Origin: Bacteroidota bacterium
Lineage (GTDB): Bacteria > Bacteroidota > Bacteroidia > Chitinophagales > Chitinophagaceae
Assembly (NCBI GenBank): GCA_018266775.1
Contig: JAFDZS010000020.1
Span: forward strand, 1-64,000
Reading direction: 5' to 3'
DNA: 64,000 nt
In this document: positions 34,314 through 42,557 of the stretch, piece after piece
How positions within the stretch are numbered: position 1 is the first letter of the stretch
Layout: each line of letters opens with the position of its first letter
Position numbers and translations under genes: made by a program
Notes under the pieces: model-generated
Databases searched by the model: none
Seen by the model: the letters and a program-made list of their open reading frames with translations, nothing else
What the model was told of the DNA's origin: nothing

Positions 34314-34832
34314 ATGATAACATTTCAAGAAGCCAGACAGATTGCACAAAACGAAATAAATAGGCAACAGGCTTTGGTTGACGATTCGTTAATTATCCTT
34401 GACGACCAAATTATAGAAAAAGATTACGCCTGGATTTTTCCTTACACCTCAAAGAAATATTGGGAGACAAATGACATCAACCACGCCATTGGAGGTAACG
34501 GACCTCTTTTCGTTTCCAAACTTAACGGACAAATTTCAAACTACCGAACAGGTTTAAGTATTGAAGGAATGATTGATGAATATGAGGAAGAAAATAAAAT
34601 ATGGTTTCTTACTCTGACAGACGACATTTTTACCGACACTACTAAGACACTTTCGTTTAGACAAACATTGGGGTTGACCGTTTCGGATATTGCAGGCTTT
34701 AAGAAAAATATTTCAACTGCGTTTGAAAGTGGGTCAAGGACGAGACTTGAGAAAATTAAAAATCAATTGCTGTCAAAAGACATTACAACAAGCTTGACAC
34801 AAAGCGTAATAACAAATAATGCCGGAACTTGA
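34314..34832 (+). CDS. Imm35/YrhB-like immunity protein
   Basis: 172 residues, cytoplasmic. The first 90 residues match the Imm35 pattern: ITFQEARQIAQNEINRQ, LIILDDQIIEKDYAWIFPY, SKKYWETNDINHAIGGNGP and a following FVSKLNGQISNY. The rest (about 95-172) is a second small domain beginning IWFLTLTDDIF and ending in a helix with many Lys, possibly an L7/L12-C-like fold. Imm35 proteins are predicted immunity factors of polymorphic toxin systems. No toxin is present. Start: the upstream frame only translates the palindrome, so the ATG at 34314 is used. Repeat copy 2 begins six bases after its stop. Confidence 0.65.
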   Translation: MITFQEARQIAQNEINRQQALVDDSLIILDDQIIEKDYAWIFPYTSKKYWETNDINHAIGGNGPLFVSKLNGQISNYRTGLSIEGMIDEYEEENKIWFLTLTDDIFTDTTKTLSFRQTLGLTVSDIAGFKKNISTAFESGSRTRLEKIKNQLLSKDITTSLTQSVITNNAGT

Positions 34833-34838
34833 ATTTTC

Positions 34839-35135
34839 GCCCTTGCTGGTATCTCGCTAACCAATCCCGAAGCCCACTGTTGCCGTTGTTGCGTATCGAA
34901 GGGCATGGTTAGCAGCCTGGCGTACCAACAACTAAAGCCATGTTTGCAGTTGTAATTACATCAATAATAAGTAAACAACATTTTCTTTGTTATAATTGCT
35001 GTCAATTGAATAAACTATGTAATTTGGTAAGGCACCAGGTATAAGTGTTGTTGGTATAGCAACGCACTTAGCCCAACCCTTCGATACGCAACAACGGCGT
35101 TTGCTGGAGAAGAGTGGGGGCTGACAAAAGCAAAA
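34839..35135. repeat. Family-A palindromic repeat, copy 2 (full)
   Basis: Almost identical to copy 1: I count about ten changes over 297 bases. It starts six bases after the stop codon of the Imm35-like gene and fills most of the 342-base gap to the next gene; the last 40 bases of that gap are unique. Confidence 0.88.
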
Positions 35136-35174
35136 AATTAATTTCCTTTTTAGGCTTATTCATTAATAATTAGC

Positions 35175-35567
35175 ATGCAAGAAAATTATAGGGAATTTCA
35201 AGTGGGTAATTGGGTTGTTTATCGCCCTGAAGGGAACTACTGTACCATAAAATATTTATCGCCAGTACTAATATTGGAAGGCGCATTGCAAACCTATACT
35301 TGTACTGTTGAACAAATTGGAAAAATACAAATCACCGTAGACAAATTGCAGGTTTGTGGATTTGACATTCAATATCCCAAATTCATAAAAAAATTTAACC
35401 ACAAAATTTGTGTTGTATTAGTTTTTTCGACTTCAGGATTTTACAGGCTATTCAAAAATGACGAAGAATTTTGTGTCGTTCAATTTATTCATCAAGTTCA
35501 GAATGCCTATTATGAAATTACTGGAGAATTCCTACGGGGAAATTTGTTTGGTGTACGGGAAGGGTGA
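35175..35567 (+). CDS. Small phage-type protein with VHQLQN-like motif
   Basis: 130 residues, no signal or membrane segment. The N-terminus (EFQVGNWVVYRPEGNY) and the C-terminal FCVVQFIHQVQNAYYEITGE match the layout of a small protein family frequent in Bacteroidota phages and prophages, whose end reads KYVHQLQNLYFALTGEEL. Function is unknown. It is flanked by repeat copies 2 and 3, so it sits on a single cassette-like unit of about 750 bases. The match rests on my memory of the motif, not on an alignment. Confidence 0.65.
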   Translation: MQENYREFQVGNWVVYRPEGNYCTIKYLSPVLILEGALQTYTCTVEQIGKIQITVDKLQVCGFDIQYPKFIKKFNHKICVVLVFSTSGFYRLFKNDEEFCVVQFIHQVQNAYYEITGEFLRGNLFGVREG

Positions 35568-35588
35568 GCGTAAAAAGAGGATTCTCTT

Positions 35589-35886
35589 CGCCGTTGTCGG
35601 TATCCCGCTAACCAACCCCGAAGCCCACTGTTGCCGTTGATTGCGTATCGAAGGGCATGGTTAGCAGTTTGGCATACCAACAACTACAGCAATGTTTGCA
35701 GTTGTAATTACATCAATAATAAGTAAACAACATTTTCTTTGCTATAATTGCTGTCAATTGAATAAACCATGTAATTTGGTAAGGCACCAGGTATAAGTGT
35801 TGTTGGTACAGTAACGCACTTAGTCCAACCCTTCAATACGCAACAACTGCGTTTGCGGGGAAGAGTGGGGGCTGGCAAAGGCAAAG
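35589..35886. repeat. Family-A palindromic repeat, copy 3 (full)
   Basis: About 94% like copies 1 and 2 by eye, with the same boundaries and the same internal inverted core. It starts 21 bases after the stop of the phage-type gene. Confidence 0.85.
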
Positions 35887-36002
35887 ATCATCAAGTGTGA
35901 TGAAGCAGGTTTGATTACGGTTGCTGCCTTGTATATATGGCATACTTTTCTGCAACAAAAATTACGGGTTTTGTACAGATGCACATTGTGTGTATATTTA
36001 AG

Positions 36003-36033
36003 CAACGGGAGGTTTTTTCACAAACTCCCGTTG
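36003..36033. other. Hairpin before the DUF3472 gene
   Basis: Perfect 9-base stem CAACGGGAG / CTCCCGTTG with a 13-base loop. No T-run follows. It lies between repeat copy 3 and the DUF3472 gene. The right arm reads on as GTTGGGC, which fits the attC box GTTRRRY, but the left partner does not fit RYYYAAC. Confidence 0.5.
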
Positions 36034-36102
36034 GGCGTCATGGGTACGACAGCCCTCTAATCCAAAGTGACAAATCAAACACTCTTCAAACTTGACACCA
36101 AA

Positions 36103-37788
36103 ATGAAGCTGCTTAAACGTTTACTACTCTTTTCAAGCATTTATTTTATGACTGCTAATGTTAATGCACAAGAAAATGCTGCTCCGTCAATGCATTTGAC
36201 CTATTATTTTTCCTCAACTGACGCTATTTTGAAAATGCAGAAAATCAAAATAGTACAATCAGCATTTGCTTCATTTTTTGAAGTAAACTGGTTTACAAAT
36301 GGATATGCAGGGCTACAGCAAACACCAGATATGTCTTATGGTAATTCAAACATCCTTATATCTTCATTATGGGACCCAAATACAGCTGGCGGCATTTATT
36401 CAACAGTAGATTACAACGACCCAACCACATTTACAAGCCGCTTTGGCGGTGAAGGTGACGGCTGGAAAACAATAAACCCTTACAATTGGCAACTAAATAC
36501 ATGGTATAATTTAGTTAATCGCTCTTGGAAATCAGGCGGCAGGCTTTACATAGCTACATTTATAAATAATCTTTCAACAGGAAAATGGTTTCATACCGCT
36601 ACTTTGTCAACTCCTGATCCTAATAAATATCTGACGGGAACGAATGATGCTTTTTTAGAAAATTGGGATGGCTGGAATTCTTCCTGGAACGGCAGTTTTA
36701 TAAGAAAAGCATTTTTTAAAGACTGCTGGAACCTGAATACAGATGGAACTTGGGAAAAAAATACAAGTGCATATTTCAGTGCAAACAATAGCGCTGGCGA
36801 CATCCAGAGAGATGGAATATATCACGATAGTTTTAATGCATTTTACGATAATACTGAAGATGCTTATTGTATGCAACATGGCGGTAATACAACCCCCTCT
36901 GCTGCGTTCAATGGCGGAAGAACATTAAATCTTCCGGCGCAAACAAATCAAGGCACTACACCAACGCTAACTATCGGAACTATAACATCCTTATCTGCCA
37001 ATCATGTCGCTGGAACTACGAACATAAGCTGGACAATAGATGAATTCAAATCTCCTCAACTTGCAGCTAAAATTGAAATTATTGATGCGGAAGGAAACAT
37101 TGTGAAGACTGTACAGGATACGGTTCCACAAAGAAGATATATTGCTATCAATTATTCTTTGATTGATGGAAACTATACTGCAAGGGTTACTTTACGAGAC
37201 ATTTTTAATCAAGTATCCCAAGCATCAAGTACTGCTTTTACCGTTACAGGAGTTCTTCCCTTAAGATTGTTGTATTTCAAAGGGCAATTAAGCGGTAATT
37301 ATGCGGATTTGCAATGGCAATCAAACGATGAAATAAACACTTCTCATTTTAATGTTCAGCGGAGTATTGACGGCATGAGCTTTACAACGGTGAATACACT
37401 ACAAGCAGCAAATAATAGCAGTACTACGAATAGCTACAGCTACAGAGATGAAATATCGAATATCAATGCCTCTAAAGTTTATTACCGCCTGCAAATGTTT
37501 GACAAAGACGGGAAAAACACTACCAGCAACAAGGTGACGATATATATATCAAGGGCTAATTCAAATATTAAAGTTTCGCCTAACCCTGTTAAAAGCTCTC
37601 TAACAATTAGTGGACAAGATTTAAAACAGGCAGTACTCATTGATAATTTGGGTAAAGCAGTGTTGAAACATGAAATAACAGACAACAAAACAACTATAAA
37701 TGTTTCATCACTGCCCAAAGGAATTTACACTCTAATTGTAACAGCTAAAAACTACAAAGTTCAAACAGAAAAAATAATCGTTGAATAA
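36103..37788 (+). CDS. DUF3472 protein with T9SS sorting domain
   Basis: 561 residues. Signal peptide (LLLFSSIYFMTANVNAQ), then a DUF3472 domain at about 30-265 with SRFGGEGDGWKTINPYNWQL and FLENWDG. A fibronectin-like segment (about 290-385) follows, then a region with LRLLYFKGQLSGNYADLQWQ as in many T9SS cargo proteins. The end is a type A sorting domain (KVSPNPVKSSLTISGQDL, then LPKGIYTLIVTAKNYK). It is therefore exported and probably released or attached at the surface. DUF3472 is thought to bind carbohydrate, activity unknown. The frame's earlier GTG at 36067 is rejected in favour of the ATG that gives the signal peptide. Confidence 0.88.
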   Translation: MKLLKRLLLFSSIYFMTANVNAQENAAPSMHLTYYFSSTDAILKMQKIKIVQSAFASFFEVNWFTNGYAGLQQTPDMSYGNSNILISSLWDPNTAGGIYSTVDYNDPTTFTSRFGGEGDGWKTINPYNWQLNTWYNLVNRSWKSGGRLYIATFINNLSTGKWFHTATLSTPDPNKYLTGTNDAFLENWDGWNSSWNGSFIRKAFFKDCWNLNTDGTWEKNTSAYFSANNSAGDIQRDGIYHDSFNAFYDNTEDAYCMQHGGNTTPSAAFNGGRTLNLPAQTNQGTTPTLTIGTITSLSANHVAGTTNISWTIDEFKSPQLAAKIEIIDAEGNIVKTVQDTVPQRRYIAINYSLIDGNYTARVTLRDIFNQVSQASSTAFTVTGVLPLRLLYFKGQLSGNYADLQWQSNDEINTSHFNVQRSIDGMSFTTVNTLQAANNSSTTNSYSYRDEISNINASKVYYRLQMFDKDGKNTTSNKVTIYISRANSNIKVSPNPVKSSLTISGQDLKQAVLIDNLGKAVLKHEITDNKTTINVSSLPKGIYTLIVTAKNYKVQTEKIIVE

Positions 37789-37817
37789 TAGCTAAGATGT
37801 CGAAATTAACACCACGA

Positions 37818-38032
37818 ACGTACAATATTGGGTTCATGCAAGGCTGGCGGACGGAATAACAATCATCAGATGTACTACTATCAACTAATATCGGGCTTAC
37901 CGAATTCTATTTGGCTTTTAGTTGTTAACTTCAACTTCAGTTTTTTAATCGGCTTCCCACAGGACCCTTTGGGCAGTTGCCGGGCGGGCAGTTATAAAAT
38001 ACCAGCCCTGCGGCAAGCCTCGAACGTTGTGC
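37818..38032. repeat. Family-B palindromic boundary repeat
   Basis: The left arm begins ACGTACAATATTGGGTTCAT and the right arm ends CGAACGTTGTGC. The arms pair imperfectly, about 20 of 29 positions, including GGCTGG with CCAGCC. The start codon of the next gene comes eight bases after the right arm. GACGGAATAACAATC within it is shared with 38880-39051. Confidence 0.65.
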
Positions 38033-38039
38033 AACTAAA

Positions 38040-38801
38040 ATGAAAATCTCGTTCCTAATTATATCGACATTATTGTATGTCTCTGCGTTTTCGCAAACCG
38101 TTAAAACTATTGACAGCCTAATCTATCGCATTGACCACACTAAGTTTTCTGATTCTATTACAATTCTCGATTCGACAAACCGGACGAGAACTCTTGTACA
38201 AATTACTGGCTATCTTTCGGGTGACACATTAATGAAATCAGTCGCCAGTTTTAAGCAGTCGTCACGAATAAGATTGACATATTACGACAACGACCGTCCA
38301 GTTTATGTGAAAGAGTTTGACAGCACAACAAATGAAATTTTTTCGGAGGTTTATGGCTCTGGATACACAATTTACAAGTCGCAAGTTATTAAACCGCTTG
38401 ACGCAGACGAGAAAAAGGAACCATACAGACTTTTGGAAAATGCGGATTATTCAACTCCTGTTGGTTTTGCTGTTGTTGACAGAAAAGCAAAAAAATATCA
38501 TTTCAAAGTGAAACTCATAAAAGCATTGCATTTGCCTGCGGGTTGCGGATATTTTGCATTCGGTCACTTACAAAAATTTGAAGTGCTTACAACCGATTAT
38601 CCAAACTATAACAAGAAGTATGTGCTTATCATTCAACCTTGTCCAGAATTTTTGGGCGACAAATTCTTTCAAGATGGTAAAATATATGAGGTTGATGTGG
38701 CTACAAACAGTGGTGTAACATTCGGCTATGTTATTAACAATGATTATAAAGCCGAAAATTTGCCAACCTTTTGGAGTAGAAATATAATTAAGGCAAATTA
38801 G
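38040..38801 (+). CDS. Unknown secreted protein
   Basis: 253 residues with a signal peptide (FLIISTLLYVSAFSQ). I do not recognise it. The mature part has a Ser/Thr-rich start with beta-strand patterns (FSDSITILDSTNRTRT, VASFKQSSRIRLTYY), and a second part around KLIKALHLPAGCGYFAFGHL and YVLIIQPCPEFLGDKFFQ with two Cys. The last part resembles an OB-like region common in Bacteroidota secreted proteins of unknown role. Family-B repeats lie at both ends. AT-rich like its neighbours. Confidence 0.65.
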   Translation: MKISFLIISTLLYVSAFSQTVKTIDSLIYRIDHTKFSDSITILDSTNRTRTLVQITGYLSGDTLMKSVASFKQSSRIRLTYYDNDRPVYVKEFDSTTNEIFSEVYGSGYTIYKSQVIKPLDADEKKEPYRLLENADYSTPVGFAVVDRKAKKYHFKVKLIKALHLPAGCGYFAFGHLQKFEVLTTDYPNYNKKYVLIIQPCPEFLGDKFFQDGKIYEVDVATNSGVTFGYVINNDYKAENLPTFWSRNIIKAN

Positions 38802-38879
38802 CTGCACACAAAAGGTTTGCCGGTCTTATTCCGCCCTTTGTTCTTTCGAATATCTTTTAGTTGCTGATATTAAATTTAT

Positions 38880-39051
38880 TGAATTGTAAACATAGGAAAG
38901 GCTTGCCGCAAGGCTGATGAACGGAATAACAATCGGCTGTTGTACTGCTATCAATTTATAATTATCTTCGACAATAGTTTTTCAATTAAGCATTTGTACC
39001 AGGCTGACCAATGGTTGTTGCCAGCCCATCGCAAAAGGTTCAACGTTGTGC
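38880..39051. repeat. Family-B palindromic boundary repeat, second copy
   Basis: Shares GACGGAATAACAATC-type and TGTACTGCTATCAA-type phrases with 37840-37890, and the right arm CCAGCCCATCGCAAAAGG with AACGTTGTGC. Located between the unknown secreted protein and the GNAT gene. A further related arm (GCACACAAAAGGTTTGCCGG) lies at 38804-38823. Confidence 0.6.
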
Positions 39052-39099
39052 ATCATGCTAAAATAACTATCTATTATCTTGTGACTGAATAATGGTTTA

Positions 39100-39540
39100 A
39101 TGACACAATTTGAAATGTATACTATAGAAACCGGAAAAGATACGGAAGAAGTGATCAAATTTTTAGAGGATAAAATTTATGATCACAACTCAGTTACTTT
39201 AAATCAGTTTAACGGAAATCTTTTTTCCTGGGTTATTAAGAACAATGAAGGATTGATAATAGCTGGAATCGCTGGATGGACCTGGGCAAATTCATGCGAA
39301 ATCACTCAACTTTGGGTAAATGAAATCTCAAGACATAAAGGGTTAGGGAAAACGCTTTTGGAAAAAGCAGAACACGAAGCCAAAATAAAAAAATGTAATC
39401 AAATTTTAATTAAAAGCTATTCCTTTCAGGCGCCTCATTTTTATATAAAAATGGGATATGAAATTGATCATGTACAGAAAGACTTCCCACAGGGTCACAA
39501 TTATTATATTTTGACAAAAAAGCTGGATAAAGTTCAGTAG
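39100..39540 (+). CDS. GNAT family N-acetyltransferase
   Basis: 146 residues, cytoplasmic. Acetyl-CoA-dependent transferase. Motif A is seen as ITQLWVNEISRHKGLGKTLL (about 69-88), with R/Q-x-x-G-x-G replaced by RHKGLG. The final strand region is QAPHFYIKMGYEIDHVQKDF. The acceptor is unknown; GNAT genes are common integron cassettes and often modify small drugs or toxins. Family-A repeat DNA follows from about 30 bases after its stop. An ATG five codons downstream is a possible alternative start. Confidence 0.85.
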   Translation: MTQFEMYTIETGKDTEEVIKFLEDKIYDHNSVTLNQFNGNLFSWVIKNNEGLIIAGIAGWTWANSCEITQLWVNEISRHKGLGKTLLEKAEHEAKIKKCNQILIKSYSFQAPHFYIKMGYEIDHVQKDFPQGHNYYILTKKLDKVQ

Positions 39541-39569
39541 CACGAGCGCACAACATTTGGTTTTTAGCT

Positions 39570-39677
39570 TTTGCTGGTACACCTTTAAATAACCCCGAAG
39601 CCAGTTGTGGCCGTTGTTGCGTATCGCAGGTCAGGCATAGCAGCCCGGCGTACCAACAACTAAAACAATATTTACAG
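39570..39677. repeat. Family-A repeat, left half only
   Basis: Matches the left half of copies 1-3: TGCTGGTAC, CCCCGAAGCC, GCCGTTGTTGCGTATCG, then GGCGTACCAACAACTAAA. The stop codon of the following minus-strand gene (39672-39674) lies in its last bases. The right half is missing here but appears at 41487-41583, after that gene. Confidence 0.75.
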
Positions 39678-41309
39678 CCACCCCAGTAACACTTTGGTTA
39701 AAGCATACTCAGTTCCTTTGATGGTAACCTTGCCACTAACCCAATAACTTGTTTTCCGCTCAGAGGATGTTTCATAAGAGAGATTTTGGATATGGCCTGC
39801 GCTAATGGTTTTGCCAATTAGCTTTTTTCGTTGACTGTAATTTGGATCAGACGGATCTACAGCAATTATTGTTGCGGAGTTATATTTATTGTAAAATGTG
39901 TATCCATCGCTTTTGTAATCAAATTTATCTGTGTAGAGGTAGCTTGTTTTTGCTTTGGCAGCAGCCAGCAACGATTCAGGATACTGTGCCTTACAACTGT
40001 CCGGGATATACCATTTGCTCAGCATAATGCCGGGTTTACCCTGAAGCAGGGAATGATTGGTATGACATAGAAGATAGGTGGTATCGCCATTAAAGGTAGT
40101 AAGGGGTGCATAGCCGGAAGCAGCACTGAGGTATGCTGGTAAGCGGCGGATGCCAAGATTAATTTTATTGGCTGCAAAAAGCCCCAGCTCCAGGCTTCCC
40201 GGTGCATCGCCCCAATGAGCGGTGGGTTGAATCACCGCTAAAAACCGGCTCGGAGTTGTATTAAGTGGCGTAAAATTCAGCACCGGGCCACGGGTTGTAA
40301 ATTGAATGCTGTACCTCGTGGCTTCTTCATGAGCAGGGGAATAATCAGCAGCACCACGGTCATCAAAATAAGACAGGCCAGTATGGGATAACCAATCATC
40401 CGGACCGGAATCCATGTACATTACTTTTTGCATATGGGTGGGGCCATCAGGAAATACCAGGTCAAGGAGTGAAACGTAATTATAATGCAGGAAAACGGGT
40501 GCTGTCATCCGCAGTTCATCTACATTCCAGCTATTAAGCCGCGAGTATTTTGCCATATGCCATTGATATGAACGGAAATTCGCCAGTTGCTTATCCGATT
40601 TCAAAATAGTACGGGCGGCGCCTTTTACCGGCATTCCATCGAAGTAAACACCGGTATTGCCCCGAACAATATCCACAGCAATTATATAACTGTCGCGGTC
40701 AACCGCAAATACTTCTGCCCGGGAGGCGTTGGTAAAAGTTCCTACACGGGTAAGCCTGGTTTTTTCATTGAACGCTGCCACATAACAAGTGGCAGCCTGG
40801 GCATCTTTTGAAACAATTAATACATCGCCGGCAAGGGAATCAAAGCGCATCGATGTGGTTTTGAAATTTACAGTACCCATTTTAAAATCAAAGCCCTCAG
40901 CCATTTTACCATTTTTGAAATGCAGCAGCAGGTTGGATACCCTGTTTTCTTTTTCACCTGTCAGCATCACATAAAAGTCTTCAATCACATCTGCACTGCG
41001 TAAAGTTACTGCGGCAATAGAATAACCGCGGTAGGCAGCCAGCAACCCCGTATAGTTATTTACATAGGCAACGCCCTTGCTGTACACCAGCAGATTTGGC
41101 TTCCAGCTGCCTGTTTGGGGATCGGTATAATTGTAAGCGAGCAGGCAACTGTCGTTATGGTTGGTAAGGTAACTGATGCTGACCCGGGAAGAAGCGGGTA
41201 TCTCTGCATCAATGGTTTGCTCCCATTGCAACGCTGGCTGCGAATAGGATGGGGTATACAAACTAACAAAAATTAAAGACAGGATTGAAATACGCAACAG
41301 GCTGATCAT
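39672..41309 (-). CDS. Unknown secreted protein, 545 residues
   Basis: Signal peptide (SILSLIFVSLYTPSYSQ) and a mature part of about 520 residues with repeated short beta-strand patterns (KPNLLVYSKGVAYVNNYTG, SNLLLHFKNGKMAEG, GDVLIVSKDAQAATCYVAAF), which could be a beta-propeller. I do not recognise a family. The end (SYWVSGKVTIKGTEYALTKV) has no T9SS tail. It is the only minus-strand gene of the accessory region. A family-A left half touches its 3' end and a right half lies 178 bases before its start. GC content seems higher than in its neighbours. Confidence 0.7.
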   Translation of the reverse strand: MISLLRISILSLIFVSLYTPSYSQPALQWEQTIDAEIPASSRVSISYLTNHNDSCLLAYNYTDPQTGSWKPNLLVYSKGVAYVNNYTGLLAAYRGYSIAAVTLRSADVIEDFYVMLTGEKENRVSNLLLHFKNGKMAEGFDFKMGTVNFKTTSMRFDSLAGDVLIVSKDAQAATCYVAAFNEKTRLTRVGTFTNASRAEVFAVDRDSYIIAVDIVRGNTGVYFDGMPVKGAARTILKSDKQLANFRSYQWHMAKYSRLNSWNVDELRMTAPVFLHYNYVSLLDLVFPDGPTHMQKVMYMDSGPDDWLSHTGLSYFDDRGAADYSPAHEEATRYSIQFTTRGPVLNFTPLNTTPSRFLAVIQPTAHWGDAPGSLELGLFAANKINLGIRRLPAYLSAASGYAPLTTFNGDTTYLLCHTNHSLLQGKPGIMLSKWYIPDSCKAQYPESLLAAAKAKTSYLYTDKFDYKSDGYTFYNKYNSATIIAVDPSDPNYSQRKKLIGKTISAGHIQNLSYETSSERKTSYWVSGKVTIKGTEYALTKVLLGWL

Positions 41310-41313
41310 ATCT

Positions 41314-41321
41314 CAAAAATA
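41314..41321 (-). promoter_or_regulatory. Candidate -7 box for the 545-residue secreted protein
   Basis: Reads TATTTTTG on the minus strand, an exact TAnnTTTG match. It ends only four bases before the start codon at 41309, so the transcript would be leaderless or the start may lie further in. Confidence 0.35.
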
Positions 41322-41414
41322 AAATAAAAAGGATCGAAATTTTATACCGTGCATTGGGTATAGTTTCCAAAAAAAAATCCTTCGCCGTCGCGGGTAATCC
41401 GCTTCAATCCCCGC

Positions 41415-41450
41415 CGCCGTCTGGTTTTTAACCAACGGCGTAAATAATGC
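41415..41450. repeat. Family-A related arm with GGTTTTTAACC palindrome
   Basis: CTGGTTTTTAACCAACGGCG then TAAATAATG. The same phrase with three changes lies at 44791-44820. In the full copies the corresponding place has GGTATCTCGCTAACCAA. Confidence 0.55.
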
Positions 41451-41486
41451 AACAAATAAAAAATGTACATTGGGAAAGAATAATGT

Positions 41487-41583
41487 ATAGGCGTTGTTGG
41501 TACGGCATAGCTTTTTGCCAGCCCTTCGATAAAAGATAACGATGTTTACGGAGTTAAGGGTGGGAGCCAGAAAAGGCAAAAAA
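41487..41583. repeat. Family-A repeat, right half only
   Basis: GCGTTGTTGGTACGGCATAG, GCCAGCCCTTCGATA and GGGTGGGAGCCAGAAAAGGC follow the order of the right half of copies 1-3. It lies between the minus-strand gene and the methyltransferase gene, whose start is seven bases further on. Confidence 0.7.
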
Positions 41584-41589
41584 GAAAAA

Positions 41590-42222
41590 ATGAAATATTC
41601 TACTATACCGGGTGACAGCCAATTGTATACAAATACAATGGATAAAAAGTATTCAAAGCTGGCGAAATATTACGACTTATTGTTGATCAGGTTTTTTCCG
41701 GTGTGGAAAAAATGGTTGAAACAAGTACTGCCCTTTATCGAAGGCCAAAAAGTATTGGAAATTTCCTTTGGCACAGGGTACCTGATGACGCAATATGCTG
41801 CCAGGTTTAATGTTTATGGAATTGACTACAATGATAAAATGATTGAGATAACCAGGCGGAAGCTTAGGAAAAAAGGATTATCGGCAACAATATTGAAAGG
41901 CAATGTTGAAAATCTTCCTTTTGAAGATAATACATTTGATACCATAATAAACACGATGTCATTTACAGGTTATCCGGATGGCGAAAAAGCCCTTGCTGAA
42001 ATGCAGAGAGTGTTAAAAAAGAATGGCAAGTTATTATTATTAGATGTCGATTATCCGGCAAACAAAAATATCCTGGGAACGTTGATCGTTAAAATTGGAG
42101 AAGTATTTGGTGATGTCATCAGAAATTTAAAAGCTTGTATTGATAGAACCGGCATGGATTACAAAGAAATAAATGCGGGTGGGTTTGGCAGTGTCTATTT
42201 ATTCGTTTGCACAAAAAAATAA
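41590..42222 (+). CDS. Class I SAM-dependent methyltransferase
   Basis: 210 residues, cytoplasmic, Rossmann-type. Motif I is KVLEISFGTGYLM (about residue 56), an unusual form with Ser-Phe in place of the common Asp/Gly-Xaa. Then come VYGIDYNDKMIEI, NVENLPFEDNTFDTIINT and a C-terminal strand pair. Similar to UbiE/Methyltransf_11 types; substrate unknown. Starts: ATG at 41590 or 41638 (MDKKYSKLAKYYD); the latter fits the usual N-terminus as well. Codons before 41590 would translate repeat DNA. A family-A right half follows about 35 bases after the stop. Confidence 0.85.
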   Translation: MKYSTIPGDSQLYTNTMDKKYSKLAKYYDLLLIRFFPVWKKWLKQVLPFIEGQKVLEISFGTGYLMTQYAARFNVYGIDYNDKMIEITRRKLRKKGLSATILKGNVENLPFEDNTFDTIINTMSFTGYPDGEKALAEMQRVLKKNGKLLLLDVDYPANKNILGTLIVKIGEVFGDVIRNLKACIDRTGMDYKEINAGGFGSVYLFVCTKK

Positions 42223-42256
42223 GGAATAAAAAAAGTAAATTGAGCGGGAGTAATTT

Positions 42257-42350
42257 ATAGGTGTTGTTGGTACAGCATAGCTTCTTGCCAACCCTTCGAT
42301 ACCAGATGGCGTTTATGGAGTGGAATTGTGAGATACCAGCATAGGCAAAG
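42257..42350. repeat. Family-A repeat, right half (fifth site)
   Basis: TAGGTGTTGTTGGTACAGCA, then GCCAACCCTTCGATACCAGA and GGCGTTTATGGAG. Closest to the unit at 44857-44940. Confidence 0.7.
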
Positions 42351-42359
42351 TACATAATA

Positions 42360-42515
42360 TTTTCTTTTTTTCTTTGTTGTTAATTGAATAAACAATTTAA
42401 CTTGGAAGGAACTATGTATAAATGTTGTTGGTACTGCAACGCACTTGGCCCAACCTTTCGATGTGCAACAACAAGCATTTACTAAAGGAAATTTGGCTAC
42501 CGGCAAAAGCAAAGG
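42360..42515. repeat. Family-A repeat, middle plus right half (sixth site)
   Basis: Begins with the AT-rich middle of the full copies (TTTCTTTGTTG, TTAATTGAATAAAC), then GTTGTTGGTACTGCAACGCA and GCCCAACCTTTCGATGTGCA. The left half is missing. Ends 42 bases before the next start codon. Confidence 0.7.
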
Positions 42516-42557
42516 AATCATTGTTATTACATTTACCTAAACTCAAAACCTTACATT

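Larger units (their letters stand above)
35568..36102. other. Gap with repeat copy 3 and a separate hairpin
   Basis: 535 bases. Repeat copy 3 takes up 35589-35886. The rest has a hairpin at 36003-36033 (CAACGGGAG / CTCCCGTTG) and unique AT-rich sequence. No credible gene. Confidence 0.6.
42223..42557. other. Gap filled by two family-A right halves
   Basis: 335 bases between the methyltransferase and the channel-like gene. It holds repeat units at 42257-42350 and 42360-42515 in tandem, and no credible gene. Confidence 0.6.

Noticed and set aside
41542..41589. N-terminal extension of the methyltransferase
   Set aside because: These codons translate repeat DNA.
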